Positions 18,313 through 28,240 of a stretch of 64,000 nucleotides of DNA are shown piece by piece. Source of the stretch: Paraglaciecola sp. (GTDB lineage Bacteria > Pseudomonadota > Gammaproteobacteria > Enterobacterales > Alteromonadaceae); the NCBI RefSeq assembly GCF_030730205.1, contig NZ_JANQVQ010000331.1:1-64000 (forward strand), written 5' to 3'. Position 1 is the stretch's first letter. The number at the start of each line of letters is the position of its first letter. The notes beneath the pieces were generated by a model that was not told where the DNA came from, searched no databases, and worked only from the letters and a program-made list of their open reading frames with translations. The translations under genes and the position numbers were made by a program.

Positions 18313-19533
18313 TTAGTCACTAATTAATTGTTTCATTGCATGGCCCCACTTGATTGCTTCATTGTAAAAGCTCTGCGTCATGGCGAGATGAATATCCAAC
18401 TCTTTGGAGTAGCGGGCGACATTTTGCCAGTGGCCAACTTCGTAAGCTCTTATTAGATTAAGATAACCTTGCAATTCATTCTTTTCACCACAAAGAGCGG
18501 CTTTCAATTCATCGCCTAAGGGCAATTTTTCAACAACCGAGCGCATGCTTGAATCTAAAATTGCATCTAGCAAAGAGAACAAACCGAGCAAGAAACCTGT
18601 AGGCGGATTTTTAGCCAATTTCATTGCTTGTCCGATAAGCTCGCAAAATTTTGCCCGAACTAAAGACATGTGCAACAACTCAATGGTTTTGCTGTCTCCC
18701 AAATTTGCTAAAGCCACCAGCGCGATAAACTTTTTCACTTCAATTTCGCCCATGTAATTTAATGCATGGCGTAAACTACTGATACTATTGCTCTTGTTTA
18801 TTAACGGGTTATTGATAAAACGTAATAGTTTATAAGACAAAGAGACATCTCGTTCGATAATATCGTTTACCCTACCAAGGTTGAAGTCGGTAGCGGCACT
18901 GACACTAATTAAATCGAGTAAGGCAAGTTGGCTTGTAGGTATTCTTTTTTGTTTCACGATCTCAGGACGTGCAAAAAAGTAACCTTGAAAGTAATCAAAG
19001 CCTAAGGCCTTGTATTCTTCGAATTCTTCGTGAGTTTCTATTTTTTCTGCAACGAGTTTTATATTAGCTAACTTGAGTTTTTCTATATTACTGCGCATTA
19101 GTTGTTGATCGCACTCTACGATGTCAACTTTCACGATATCTGCGTAAGGCAACAGTACGTCCCATTTCGGATCAAACGCGAAATCGTCGAGCGCTAACTT
19201 ATAACCCATCTCTTTAATATTGATGCAGGCCTGAATAAGTTTTTCACTAAGATTCACTGTTTCAACCACTTCTATAACGACAAGCTTTTGATCAAGGGAA
19301 GTAGGAAAGCGATATTCTAATGTGTCTTGGTGAAAATTTATAAACGCTAGCTTTCCACCAGTAATTTCATCAAGACCCATATCGAGATGGTTGTTAGTTA
19401 AAATCTTGGATGTTGCTTCATCTGGACAAATATTTGGAAAAAAGTTTTGCTCACCCTCGCGAAAAAGAAGCTCGTAAGCATACAACTCTTTTTTATCATC
19501 TAAAATCGCTTGGCGCGCAACATAGCTAAACAT
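18313..19533 (-). CDS. EAL-HDOD signalling protein
   Basis: The 406-residue paralogue of the next gene has an EAL-type domain with Glu21 (YELLFR), Asn66 (FINF), Glu88 (VIEVVE), Asp116-Asp117 (LALDDFAFD), Lys135-x-Asp137 (KVDIV) and Glu163 (AEKIE), followed by an HDOD domain (about 205-395) with the LRHALNYMGE segment. It keeps the main acidic residues, although the motifs differ from a canonical EAL enzyme, so activity on c-di-GMP is possible but not certain. It is divergent from rpoH across 232 bases. Confidence 0.87.
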   Translation of the reverse strand: MFSYVARQAILDDKKELYAYELLFREGEQNFFPNICPDEATSKILTNNHLDMGLDEITGGKLAFINFHQDTLEYRFPTSLDQKLVVIEVVETVNLSEKLIQACINIKEMGYKLALDDFAFDPKWDVLLPYADIVKVDIVECDQQLMRSNIEKLKLANIKLVAEKIETHEEFEEYKALGFDYFQGYFFARPEIVKQKRIPTSQLALLDLISVSAATDFNLGRVNDIIERDVSLSYKLLRFINNPLINKSNSISSLRHALNYMGEIEVKKFIALVALANLGDSKTIELLHMSLVRAKFCELIGQAMKLAKNPPTGFLLGLFSLLDAILDSSMRSVVEKLPLGDELKAALCGEKNELQGYLNLIRAYEVGHWQNVARYSKELDIHLAMTQSFYNEAIKWGHAMKQLISD

Positions 19534-19765
19534 AGAAGGTCCGTTACAAAGTGAACTAATAGAGCAGATTAACGTAAAACAGATACTATTAGAATTTTAT
19601 ATTTAACATCAATCATTGATAATAATTTTTTAAGCACTATTTATCACCACTGATGCAATTTTTTACAAATTGTCTGGTCTATTACGTTAGGAAACGATAG
19701 ATTTATGGTCGCAAAATTAGCATATTTTTGATAAACTTGCTTCCATTGTGTAATACGAGGTTACT

Positions 19766-20626
19766 ATGAGTACAGATTTACGCACATTGACATTGACCGT
19801 CCCACAAACTGGGAGCATCGAGACTTACATACAAGCTGTAAGTGGCATCAGCATGCTCAGTGCAGACGAAGAGCGTAGCTTAGCCGAACGTCTTCAACAA
19901 GATGATGACTTACAAGCCGCTAGAAAACTGATTATGTCTCACCTACGTTTTGTAGTGCATATCGCTAAATCCTATTCAGGTTATGGTTTGCCTCAAGCAG
20001 ACCTAATCCAAGAAGGTAATATCGGTCTGATGAAAGCGGTAAAACGCTTTGATCCTACCATGGGTGTTAGATTGGTTTCTTTCGCGGTGCATTGGATCAA
20101 AGCGGAAATTCACGAATTTGTGTTACGTAATTGGCGTATTGTGAAAGTGGCTACAACCAAAGCACAGCGTAAATTATTCTTCAATCTACGCAAAAATAAA
20201 AAACGTTTGGGTTGGTTTACCCATGCAGAAGTGCAAAAGGTCGCTGAGGAGTTGGGCGTTAGCACAAAAGAAGTGTTGCAGATGGAAGCTCGAATGAGCA
20301 GCCAAGATCAGGCGTTTGACTTGTCAGCTGACGAAGATGAAAGCAGCACTTTTGCGCCAGTTCAATATTTAGAAGACAAATCTGCAGATGTTGAAAGCGG
20401 TGTAGTAAATGCCAATTGGGATTCTAACGCTTCTGACAAACTATACTCTGCTATTAAAACCCTAGATGAGCGTAGCCAATACATCATTCAAACTCGTTGG
20501 TTGTCTGATGATAAAATTACTCTGCAAGATTTGGCTGAAAAATATCAAGTTTCTGCTGAACGAGTTCGCCAAATTGAAAAAAATGCAATGAAAAAATTGC
20601 AGAGCGCCATGACTGCCGCCGCTTAG
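19766..20626 (+). CDS. rpoH: RNA polymerase heat-shock sigma factor, sigma-32
   Basis: The 286-residue protein has the RpoH order of sigma-70 regions: region 1.2 ([20 protein letters not shown]), region 2 with the [16 protein letters not shown] core motif, the [15 protein letters not shown] RpoH-box region near 130-145, which is specific for heat-shock sigma factors, and region 4 with a helix-turn-helix ([26 protein letters not shown]). A GAGG lies just before the ATG. The usual ftsEX neighbours are absent; a strong terminator follows. Confidence 0.96.
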   Translation: MSTDLRTLTLTVPQTGSIETYIQAVSGISMLSADEERSLAERLQQDDDLQAARKLIMSHLRFVVHIAKSYSGYGLPQADLIQEGNIGLMKAVKRFDPTMGVRLVSFAVHWIKAEIHEFVLRNWRIVKVATTKAQRKLFFNLRKNKKRLGWFTHAEVQKVAEELGVSTKEVLQMEARMSSQDQAFDLSADEDESSTFAPVQYLEDKSADVESGVVNANWDSNASDKLYSAIKTLDERSQYIIQTRWLSDDKITLQDLAEKYQVSAERVRQIEKNAMKKLQSAMTAAA

Positions 20627-20643
20627 TTGCAAAATTAGGTAAC

Positions 20644-20671
20644 AAAAAAGCACGCTATGCGTGCTTTTTTT
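20644..20671 (+). terminator. Rho-independent terminator of rpoH
   Basis: A 12-base stem (AAAAAAGCACGC with GCGTGCTTTTTT) with a TAT loop ends in a run of seven T. It lies 17 bases after the rpoH stop and could also serve the opposite strand. Confidence 0.92.
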
Positions 20672-20724
20672 ATGTTTATACCTATCAAATTGGATAGTTA
20701 AACCCATTCGCAATGATAATAGGG

Positions 20725-21648
20725 TTAACTTAGCTGTTCTTCAGCATCTTCAGAAATAGGTAATACTCCAAATAATCCGGAAAACTCTGCGACTGGTGTA
20801 TCACCGTCTAATATGGCCACTTGTAATTTAATAAAACACTTTTTATTTTTGAGCAGACCGTCAAATTTGCCATTAAAAGATTCAATGTTACATAAGGCTC
20901 GTGGTTGCATGGTAATAGGCTTGTGAAAGTGGATGTTGCCATCACCTAAAACAATATCACCGACCAAGCCTTTTTCTTTGAGCTGTAAAAAGATCATGCC
21001 CCAGCCAGTTAACGTTGCCAAAGAAAAAATACTGCCAGCAAACATGGTACCGTGTAAGTTGATGTTTTTATTTAAAGACGCTCTAGTTTCTAAGGTTCGG
21101 CCTGAATATTGATAAATCTTAATACCCATTTGTTCACTAATAGGAATGGTCTCATACCAAGTATCTTGCAGTGTTTTACACCACTTGGGATGCAAAAGAA
21201 TGGTGTTAGGACTGCTTAGCCTTTTAACCATTTGTTGGCGTTTTAGCTTGCCAAATTCATTGGGTGCTTCTTTTTCAATTTCAAAACCAGCACTTTCAAA
21301 AAATGGTATTGATATTTGACGACTATTCGTGACTAACCTAATCGCTCCTTCTTCTCGCGCAACCGATTCAAGGGCTGCTAAAATTAATTTAGCTAAACCC
21401 TTACCCTGATATTCTTTATCAACAGCAATATGACGGACTTGCGCCTCGTCTGACGAATTCATGTGAATACGACCAACTGCAACAACATCGCCATTGTGAT
21501 TGCGGATCATTCGATGCTGACTTACCTGCTCGTATTCATCTTTTTCTGAACCTAAGGGGTAATTCCAAGGTTGCCGCAACATTTTCCAGCGCATCTCAAA
21601 GTACTGTGCAAAATCTTGTTCGCTAATTGGCGTATCAATTTTATACAT
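20725..21648 (-). CDS. GNAT acetyltransferase fused to YiiD-type hot-dog domain
   Basis: The 307-residue protein joins an N-terminal GNAT domain (about 1-145; acetyl-CoA loop VRHIAVDKEYQGKGLAKLIL near 71-90) to a C-terminal thioesterase-like hot-dog domain (about 160-300; NLHGTMFAGSIFSLATL near 196-212). This is the build of E. coli YiiD (also named FabY/MadA), linked in the literature to starting fatty acid synthesis through malonyl-ACP. It lies beside dtd, as in E. coli. The substrate here is not shown by the sequence. Confidence 0.87.
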   Translation of the reverse strand: MYKIDTPISEQDFAQYFEMRWKMLRQPWNYPLGSEKDEYEQVSQHRMIRNHNGDVVAVGRIHMNSSDEAQVRHIAVDKEYQGKGLAKLILAALESVAREEGAIRLVTNSRQISIPFFESAGFEIEKEAPNEFGKLKRQQMVKRLSSPNTILLHPKWCKTLQDTWYETIPISEQMGIKIYQYSGRTLETRASLNKNINLHGTMFAGSIFSLATLTGWGMIFLQLKEKGLVGDIVLGDGNIHFHKPITMQPRALCNIESFNGKFDGLLKNKKCFIKLQVAILDGDTPVAEFSGLFGVLPISEDAEEQLS

Positions 21649-21739
21649 AGTTCCTATTTTCTCTTAAGTGGCTACCTACAACACTTCACAAAGGCGAAGC
21701 TAGCCGACTATTAAATCCTATTAATGCAGGCTCGGCAAT

Positions 21740-22177
21740 TTATACTTGTAACATGAAGGTCACTGGACCATCGTTTTGCAACGACACCTGCATGTCAGCC
21801 GCGTATATCCCTGTTTGGCAAGGCACTGACGACTGCTTCGCTAAATACACGAAATGGTTATACAACTCTTTCCCAAGCGCTGCAGGCGCCCCGCAAGAAA
21901 AACTTGGGCGATTACCGCTTTGGGTGTCTGCGACCAAGGTAAATTGCGATACGATCAACAGCTGCCCTTGCACCTGCTGGACATTGAGATTCATCTTGCC
22001 ATTTTCATCCGAAAACACCCGATAATTAAGAATTTTCTTACACAGTTTTTCAGCACTCAGTTGGCTATCTTGCTGTTCAACGCCCAACAACACCAATAGT
22101 CCTTGGTTTATTTCACCAACAACCTCCCCTTCTACCTCCACTTTGGCGTGCTTGACACGCTGAATTAACCCTTTCAC
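21740..22177 (-). CDS. dtd: D-aminoacyl-tRNA deacylase
   Basis: The enzyme removes D-amino acids wrongly attached to tRNA. It is 145 residues, the family length. The [17 protein letters not shown] motif near residue 80 and the GPVTFML motif (cis-proline loop) near the C-terminus are present. Its ATG overlaps the stop of the pip gene by four bases (ATGA), so it is translated after pip in the same transcript. Confidence 0.96.
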   Translation of the reverse strand: MKGLIQRVKHAKVEVEGEVVGEINQGLLVLLGVEQQDSQLSAEKLCKKILNYRVFSDENGKMNLNVQQVQGQLLIVSQFTLVADTQSGNRPSFSCGAPAALGKELYNHFVYLAKQSSVPCQTGIYAADMQVSLQNDGPVTFMLQV

Positions 22178-23142
22178 GTTGTCTCCTGTAAAAATTTTGC
22201 CATGGCTTTAGTTGCCAGACTTAATGCCGCCGCTATCTTGCTTTCAAATGCACTGTGGCCAGATTCAGGAACAATAGTCAGCTGACTGTTTTTCATCACC
22301 TGATGCAGGCTATAAGCTGCCTCAAGCTTGCAAACACTATCGTAACGTCCGTGGATTATATTGGTGGGAATATCTTTAATTTTATCGATTTGCTCGATGA
22401 TAAAATTTTCGGGAATAAAACACTGATTTTTTACGTAGTGACATTCTAAAATCGCCAAACTGATGGCATTGTGCACGTCACCCACCAATTTATCTTCGTC
22501 AAATTGAGCATGCAGACGGCTAATACGGGTTTCCCATAAGTACCAAGATTTGATCGCATGCATCTTACTAATTTCATCATCGCTGATAAATAAGTCATGG
22601 TAAGCATCAACCAAGGTTTTACGATTTAGTTGGGATTTCACCGGTTCAACAAAATCTTGATAATAGTCGGCAAAAAGCTGTGCTGCACCACCGTCATCAG
22701 CGAGAAACCAATCATAATCTTGTTGTCGAGCTAGAAAGATCCCCCTTAGTATTAAGCCGCTTACCGTATCTGGTTGGTCAATCGCAGCTAATAAGGCCAA
22801 GGTCGAGCCCCAAGAGCCACCGAATAGTAGCCACTTTTTAATAGCAAAATGTTCACGAATGGCTGAAATATCAGCTAATAAATCTTGGCTAGTATTGTGA
22901 GTGATCGCGCCAAAAGGAATGGATTGGCCACAACCCCGTTGATCGAAGCCAATTATCCGGTACAACTGGGGATCAAAAAAACGTCGATAGTCTTGACCTA
23001 TGCCAGCGCCTGGCCCGCCATGAAGAAACAAAACAGGGATCCCTTTTGGATTTCCGGTTTGTTCAATATACAGGGTATGTCCATTCCGTACAGGCAACAT
23101 TTGGCTGTCATAAGGCTTAATTGCTGGATATAGCTCACTCAT
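22174..23142 (-). CDS. pip: Proline iminopeptidase
   Basis: The 322-residue alpha/beta-hydrolase cleaves N-terminal proline from peptides. The HGGPGAG oxyanion segment near residue 41, the nucleophile in [10 protein letters not shown] near 110, Asp in [12 protein letters not shown] and His in ESGHSAFE complete the family pattern. No signal peptide, so it is cytoplasmic. First gene of a minus-strand run with dtd. Confidence 0.93.
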   Translation of the reverse strand: MSELYPAIKPYDSQMLPVRNGHTLYIEQTGNPKGIPVLFLHGGPGAGIGQDYRRFFDPQLYRIIGFDQRGCGQSIPFGAITHNTSQDLLADISAIREHFAIKKWLLFGGSWGSTLALLAAIDQPDTVSGLILRGIFLARQQDYDWFLADDGGAAQLFADYYQDFVEPVKSQLNRKTLVDAYHDLFISDDEISKMHAIKSWYLWETRISRLHAQFDEDKLVGDVHNAISLAILECHYVKNQCFIPENFIIEQIDKIKDIPTNIIHGRYDSVCKLEAAYSLHQVMKNSQLTIVPESGHSAFESKIAAALSLATKAMAKFLQETT

Positions 23143-23231
23143 AGGTATTTACACTTCCGGTTTGTCAATTACACAATTATGATTTAACTTAGCTGATGAA
23201 TACCAGCCCCAAAATACATTAGGAGTTAAAA

Positions 23232-23456
23232 ATGGCAGGACAAGGTTCAGGTGGAAATGTATTAGCCGCTATTTGCAGCTTTTTTATCCCAGGTTTAGGC
23301 CAGCTCGTACAAGGCAGAATATTAGCGGCAATACTGTTTTTTATTTTTGCGGGTATATCTGTTGCATTATTTATTCTTTTAGTTGGCTATGTTTTGTACC
23401 CCATTATTTGGCTGTGGGGAATCATTGATGCCGCACGTTATAAGGGTAGCCTATGA
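23232..23456 (+). CDS. Small two-span membrane protein
   Basis: The 74-residue protein has a Gly-rich start and two hydrophobic segments (about 9-21 and 28-50 extended to 65) with the PGLGQLVQGR turn found in TM2-like small proteins. A TAGGAG site lies 9 bases ahead of the ATG. Its stop overlaps the start of the following DUF2959 gene (ATGA), so both probably act in the envelope. The function is unknown. Confidence 0.78.
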   Translation: MAGQGSGGNVLAAICSFFIPGLGQLVQGRILAAILFFIFAGISVALFILLVGYVLYPIIWLWGIIDAARYKGSL

Positions 23457-24091
23457 AAAAGTTAATTTTAGTTAGCCTGATAATTTTAGTCAGTGCATGC
23501 CAAAGTGCCTATTATGCGGCGTGGGAAAAAGTGGGGGTTGAAAAGCGCGATATCTTGGTTGACCGTGTTGAAAATGCGAAAGACTCTCAAGAAGAGGCAC
23601 AAGAACAATTTACCTCCGCACTTGAACAACTGAGCGTTTTAATTAATTTTGATGGCGGAGAACTACAAGACGTATATGACGCCTTAAAAAATGAATTTGA
23701 AGCCAGTGAGAAGTCTGCAGAAGAGGTCAGTGCACGTATTAATAAAGTTGAAAGTGTGGCAGAGGCCTTATTTGACGAATGGCAAGACGAGCTAGACCAA
23801 TATACTAACGCCAGCTTAAAACGTGATAGTCAAGCCAAGTTACGAGATACACAAAAACGCTACAAAACATTGTTAGCGGCCATGCGCAAAGCTGAATCTA
23901 AAATGCCCCCCGTACTCGATGCATTGCGCGATAATGTGCTATATCTCAAGCATAACCTGAATGCTAACGCGATTGGTGCATTGCAAGCCGAATTTAAAGG
24001 TATTAAAAATGATATTGGAAAACTGATTGTAGATATGAATAAAGCAATCAAAGAATCGAATACGTTTATTGCAAATATGCAAACTGAATAA
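23453..24091 (+). CDS. DUF2959 family lipoprotein
   Basis: The 212-residue protein starts with a lipoprotein signal ending in VSAC (Cys16), followed by the family-typical YYAAWEKVGVEKRDILVDRV segment and long charged helices that should form coiled coils. Only a domain of unknown function (DUF2959) is known for this family. It is coupled with the small membrane protein just upstream. Confidence 0.85.
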   Translation: MKKLILVSLIILVSACQSAYYAAWEKVGVEKRDILVDRVENAKDSQEEAQEQFTSALEQLSVLINFDGGELQDVYDALKNEFEASEKSAEEVSARINKVESVAEALFDEWQDELDQYTNASLKRDSQAKLRDTQKRYKTLLAAMRKAESKMPPVLDALRDNVLYLKHNLNANAIGALQAEFKGIKNDIGKLIVDMNKAIKESNTFIANMQTE

Positions 24092-24119
24092 GCCTTACTA
24101 TTACATGAGAGAGTAGAGC

Positions 24120-25004
24120 CTAGCCTTTGCTCTCTTGTTCAAACATCTCTTCTGGCTCTTCGTACAAGTACACCTCTAATACGTGGGTAAATTCTGCCCC
24201 CAGTAGCACCACAACCCAAGATAAATACACCCAAACAAATAGAATAGGAATAACTGCTAAAGCGCCATAAATAAGCTGGTAAGAAGGAAAACTGGTTATA
24301 TAAAAAGCGAAGGCTTTTTTCGATAATTCAAACAACAAAGCGGCAACAAAAGCCCCAGCAATAGCGTACTGGGGTTTTATTCTTTTATTAGGCACAAGCA
24401 TATAGACCAAAAAGAAGGCGCTAATAGAAGCTAATAGCGGCACTGCTTTTAATAAAAGCGTCGCTAAGCCGGGCGTATATTCATGGGCATAACTGGCTAA
24501 GCTCACCAAATAGGAACTCACCAATACGCTTGAGCCAATCAACAGAGGTCCCAAGGTCAATACCATCCAATAAATCGCAAAGGTGAATATCATTGGCCGC
24601 TCGCTCTTAGCCTGCCAAATTCGATTCAGTGTTTTGTCGATATTTGATATGAGTAACAAAGCGACCACCACCAGCGATGCAATACCCACTGCGCCCATTC
24701 CGGATGCGTTACCGATAAAGGTTGTCATGTACTGTTGCAGTTGCTCACTGGATTGAGGCACTAAATTACCAAAAATTAAGGCCTCTAGTTCACCTCGCGC
24801 TTCTGAAAATGCAGGGAATGCCGATAATATCGTGAAAAACACCATAATAAACGGCACCAAAGACAATAGTGAGACATAGGCCAAGTGACCCGCTGAAACC
24901 GTAATACGGTCCTGGCTACAATGATCAACAAATAAACGGCCAAACGCCCACGCATGTTTGCTCGCCCCGATACATTTACTTTGCCATTGCATTATTGTCG
25001 TCAT
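24120..25004 (-). CDS. YihY/BrkB family inner membrane protein
   Basis: The 294-residue protein has about six membrane spans and the YihY marks: AGHLAYVSLLSLVPFIMVFF near 38-57, NRIWQA after LLISNIDKTL, and the final LSWVVVLLGAEFTHVLE. The family is often called ribonuclease BN by mistake; its function is not settled. It is in convergent orientation with the DUF2959 gene. Confidence 0.88.
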   Translation of the reverse strand: MTTIMQWQSKCIGASKHAWAFGRLFVDHCSQDRITVSAGHLAYVSLLSLVPFIMVFFTILSAFPAFSEARGELEALIFGNLVPQSSEQLQQYMTTFIGNASGMGAVGIASLVVVALLLISNIDKTLNRIWQAKSERPMIFTFAIYWMVLTLGPLLIGSSVLVSSYLVSLASYAHEYTPGLATLLLKAVPLLASISAFFLVYMLVPNKRIKPQYAIAGAFVAALLFELSKKAFAFYITSFPSYQLIYGALAVIPILFVWVYLSWVVVLLGAEFTHVLEVYLYEEPEEMFEQESKG

Positions 25005-25075
25005 GACTTGTTTTACTTAGCTCTATTTGGAAGCAGTAAAGCACTGCTTGATTGTCAATTAGCAAGCTAGTTTAC

Positions 25076-26044
<969 letters not shown>

Positions 26045-26109
26045 ATCATTGACCTTTAGCCCGTATTAGTTAGAATTTCGGCGTATAAGAAAGATAAAAG
26101 CGAGTAATA

Positions 26110-26436
26110 ATGGCAAATTCAACAAAATGGAATGGCGAATATATTCATCCCTACGCCGACCATGGTAAAAAAAGTGAGTTAGTTAAAAAAGTTACGGTAT
26201 CTATTCCACTGAAAGTACTTAAAGTATTAACTGATGAACGCACGCGGCGTCAGGTAAATAATTTGCGTCATGCCACTAATTCTGAATTATTGTGTGAAGC
26301 TTTCTTGCACGCATTTACTGGCCAACCTTTGCCAGATGATGGAGATCTCGATAAAGATAACGATCTGCATATCCCCAAAGAGGCACGTCGCCAAATGCGT
26401 GAGATGGGGCTTGAGATTGAGGACGAAAAAGAATAA
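26110..26436 (+). CDS. metJ: Methionine repressor MetJ
   Basis: The 108-residue ribbon-helix-helix repressor uses S-adenosylmethionine as corepressor and controls methionine genes. The motif [18 protein letters not shown] near residue 28 and the [19 protein letters not shown] helix are typical. Length is near the E. coli 105 residues. Met boxes lie in its upstream spacer. Confidence 0.97.
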   Translation: MANSTKWNGEYIHPYADHGKKSELVKKVTVSIPLKVLKVLTDERTRRQVNNLRHATNSELLCEAFLHAFTGQPLPDDGDLDKDNDLHIPKEARRQMREMGLEIEDEKE

Positions 26437-26443
26437 ACCTACC

Positions 26444-26477
26444 CTAGCTGCATTATCACTTACGATAATGCAGCTAG
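26444..26477. terminator. Bidirectional hairpin between metJ and the GST gene
   Basis: A perfect 14-base inverted repeat (CTAGCTGCATTATC) with a 6-base loop lies between the convergent genes. There is no long T run, so efficiency is uncertain. Confidence 0.6.
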
Positions 26478-26519
26478 AATTATGCTAATTAACACTTACA
26501 CTGCCAGCAAAAACCCCTT

Positions 26520-27185
26520 TTAAGCGTAATCGTATTTACCTCCCCTCGCCAACGCCGCTTGATACGCAGCTCTGTCATGCACCTTTTTAACAAAGGCAGC
26601 AATATGAGGGAATTGCTGAGCAGCTCCGCGCGACACAGCTGCTTCCAATGGAAAACTCATCTGAACATCTGCCCCCGACATCTGCTCGCCAGCAAACCAT
26701 GTGTGGCTTGCCAAGTGTTGTTCAATAAACTGCATGTTAGCCGTAATGTTGGGTCCAAAATATCCGCCCATGACCTTATCTGCAATTTTGTTAGCAATGA
26801 TTTTAACAAAAAATGGTTTTGCATTTGCACGCACCTTATCAAACACCAATTTAGCAACCATCGGTGGCATTAAGGTACCTTCAGCAAAATGCAACCAATA
26901 GCTGTATTGTCTATGCGCTTCTGTCCCCATTGGCGGTAACATACTTTCTTTGCCATAGGTGTACGCTAAATATTCAATGATAGCGCCTGATTCTGCGATG
27001 GTAATAGCACCATCCGTAATCACTGGAGACTTACCGAGGGGGTGAACTTGCTTCAGCTCTTTGGGCGCTAAATTCGTTTGTGCATCTCTTTGATAAGATT
27101 TGATTTCGTAAGGCACACCAAGCTCTTCCAACATCCATAAAATACGTTGTGAGCGAGAGTTATTTAAATGATGAACAATGACCAT
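26520..27185 (-). CDS. Glutathione S-transferase family protein
   Basis: The 221-residue protein has a thioredoxin-like N-terminal domain (IVHHLNNSRSQRILWMLEEL, then KSPVITDGAITIAESGAIIEYL, with Glu-Ser for glutathione binding) and an all-helical C-terminal domain. The substrate is unknown. Convergent to metJ and cotranscribed, perhaps, with nothing obvious upstream: the next gene on this strand begins 67 bases away. Confidence 0.9.
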   Translation of the reverse strand: MVIVHHLNNSRSQRILWMLEELGVPYEIKSYQRDAQTNLAPKELKQVHPLGKSPVITDGAITIAESGAIIEYLAYTYGKESMLPPMGTEAHRQYSYWLHFAEGTLMPPMVAKLVFDKVRANAKPFFVKIIANKIADKVMGGYFGPNITANMQFIEQHLASHTWFAGEQMSGADVQMSFPLEAAVSRGAAQQFPHIAAFVKKVHDRAAYQAALARGGKYDYA

Positions 27186-27252
27186 AGGACTTCCTTTTTA
27201 TGTCTGATGTGGGTGCTTACGCATTTGTCGATAAATTAGACCATGGCAAAGG

Positions 27253-27843
27253 CTATTCAATGTCGAGACCAACCGCTAAAGCTTTTTCCATTACTTGTTC
27301 TTTTACCCAAGCCCATAAAGCAGGATTTGCTTTTTCGATTGCTGCATTTTTGCTTAAAATTTGCTTGACGCTCACGTTGTGACTCAACCAGCTTTGGCAA
27401 CCATTCTGCAGGTTTTGCAAAATCGGCATCAAACGGTCTATCGCCTTAGCAAACTGTGCTTCGGGGCTTTTCGCCTCTTCAAACTCTTCCCACAAAGCCA
27501 AAAACTCATCACCTAAAGGCGCTGGCAATAAGGCAAATAAGCGTACTGCTGCTGCATGTTCATTGGCGTAATCATCATGATTTGCATCATAAGCAAACTT
27601 ATCGCCCGTATCGATTTCCACCACATCGTGCAGTAGCAGCATAGTGACAACTTTCAGTTCGTTAACCGACTGACTGGCATAGCGGCTTAAGGTCAGAGCG
27701 AGCAAGGCAATCTGCCAACTGTGTTCGGCACTGTTTTCAAAACGTGATAAACCTGCGGGCTTAATCCGTCTTTCAACATTTTTTAGTTTTTCAAGCTCAA
27801 CAATAAACGCGATGATGGCTTTAAATTCTGCTATCTGTTGCAT
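27253..27843 (-). CDS. HD-domain hydrolase, YfbR/5'-nucleotidase-like
   Basis: The 196-residue protein is an HD-fold metal-dependent phosphohydrolase. The metal-binding residues appear as His in NSAEHSWQIAL near 38-41, His-Asp in LLLHDVVEIDTGD near 71-72, and Asp in KAIDRLMPIL near 136. Such proteins often act on deoxynucleoside monophosphates or related small substrates, but the substrate here is not shown. Confidence 0.85.
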   Translation of the reverse strand: MQQIAEFKAIIAFIVELEKLKNVERRIKPAGLSRFENSAEHSWQIALLALTLSRYASQSVNELKVVTMLLLHDVVEIDTGDKFAYDANHDDYANEHAAAVRLFALLPAPLGDEFLALWEEFEEAKSPEAQFAKAIDRLMPILQNLQNGCQSWLSHNVSVKQILSKNAAIEKANPALWAWVKEQVMEKALAVGLDIE

Positions 27844-27853
27844 AAAAGCCCTA

Positions 27854-28180
27854 CTATTTTCCTGAAGGATCGAGGCTTGCGTAATAAGCTGCTAAGTTTT
27901 CAATGTCAGTGTCAGTTAAGCCAGATACCATAGGCGACATCAGCATATTTTTTCTTTCACCATCCCTAAACGCTTTTAATTGAAGCACTAAATACTGCGC
28001 TTTTTGTCCTGCTAAATTAGGATACATTGGGATCATTGAAACCCCTTTGCTACCATGACACGCATTACAGCTAACGGATTTCGCTTTTCCTGCCTCAATA
28101 TCGGCCGACCAAACAGAAAAATGCAAGCCAGAGGTGACTGCGATACTGAAGATGAAAATTGTTTTTTTTAATAATGACAT
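27854..28180 (-). CDS. Periplasmic c-type cytochrome
   Basis: The 108-residue protein has a signal peptide of about 26 residues, one haem-binding CNACH motif near residue 38-42 and a likely axial Met (in MSPM near 81-84). It resembles the small class I cytochrome c5/c553 type. It would carry electrons in the periplasm. It lies 10 bases after the HD gene stop in the same direction. Confidence 0.9.
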   Translation of the reverse strand: MSLLKKTIFIFSIAVTSGLHFSVWSADIEAGKAKSVSCNACHGSKGVSMIPMYPNLAGQKAQYLVLQLKAFRDGERKNMLMSPMVSGLTDTDIENLAAYYASLDPSGK

Positions 28181-28240
28181 CGTGACTCCCTATCTAATGA
28201 TATTAACAACGGATAACTTTACTTTGGAACGTGTAATTTA

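Noticed and set aside
19728-19756. TTGATA-N17-TAATAC promoter-like sequence before rpoH
   Set aside because: Transcription would start at about 19763, after the ribosome binding site and 3 bases from the ATG, so it is probably chance.
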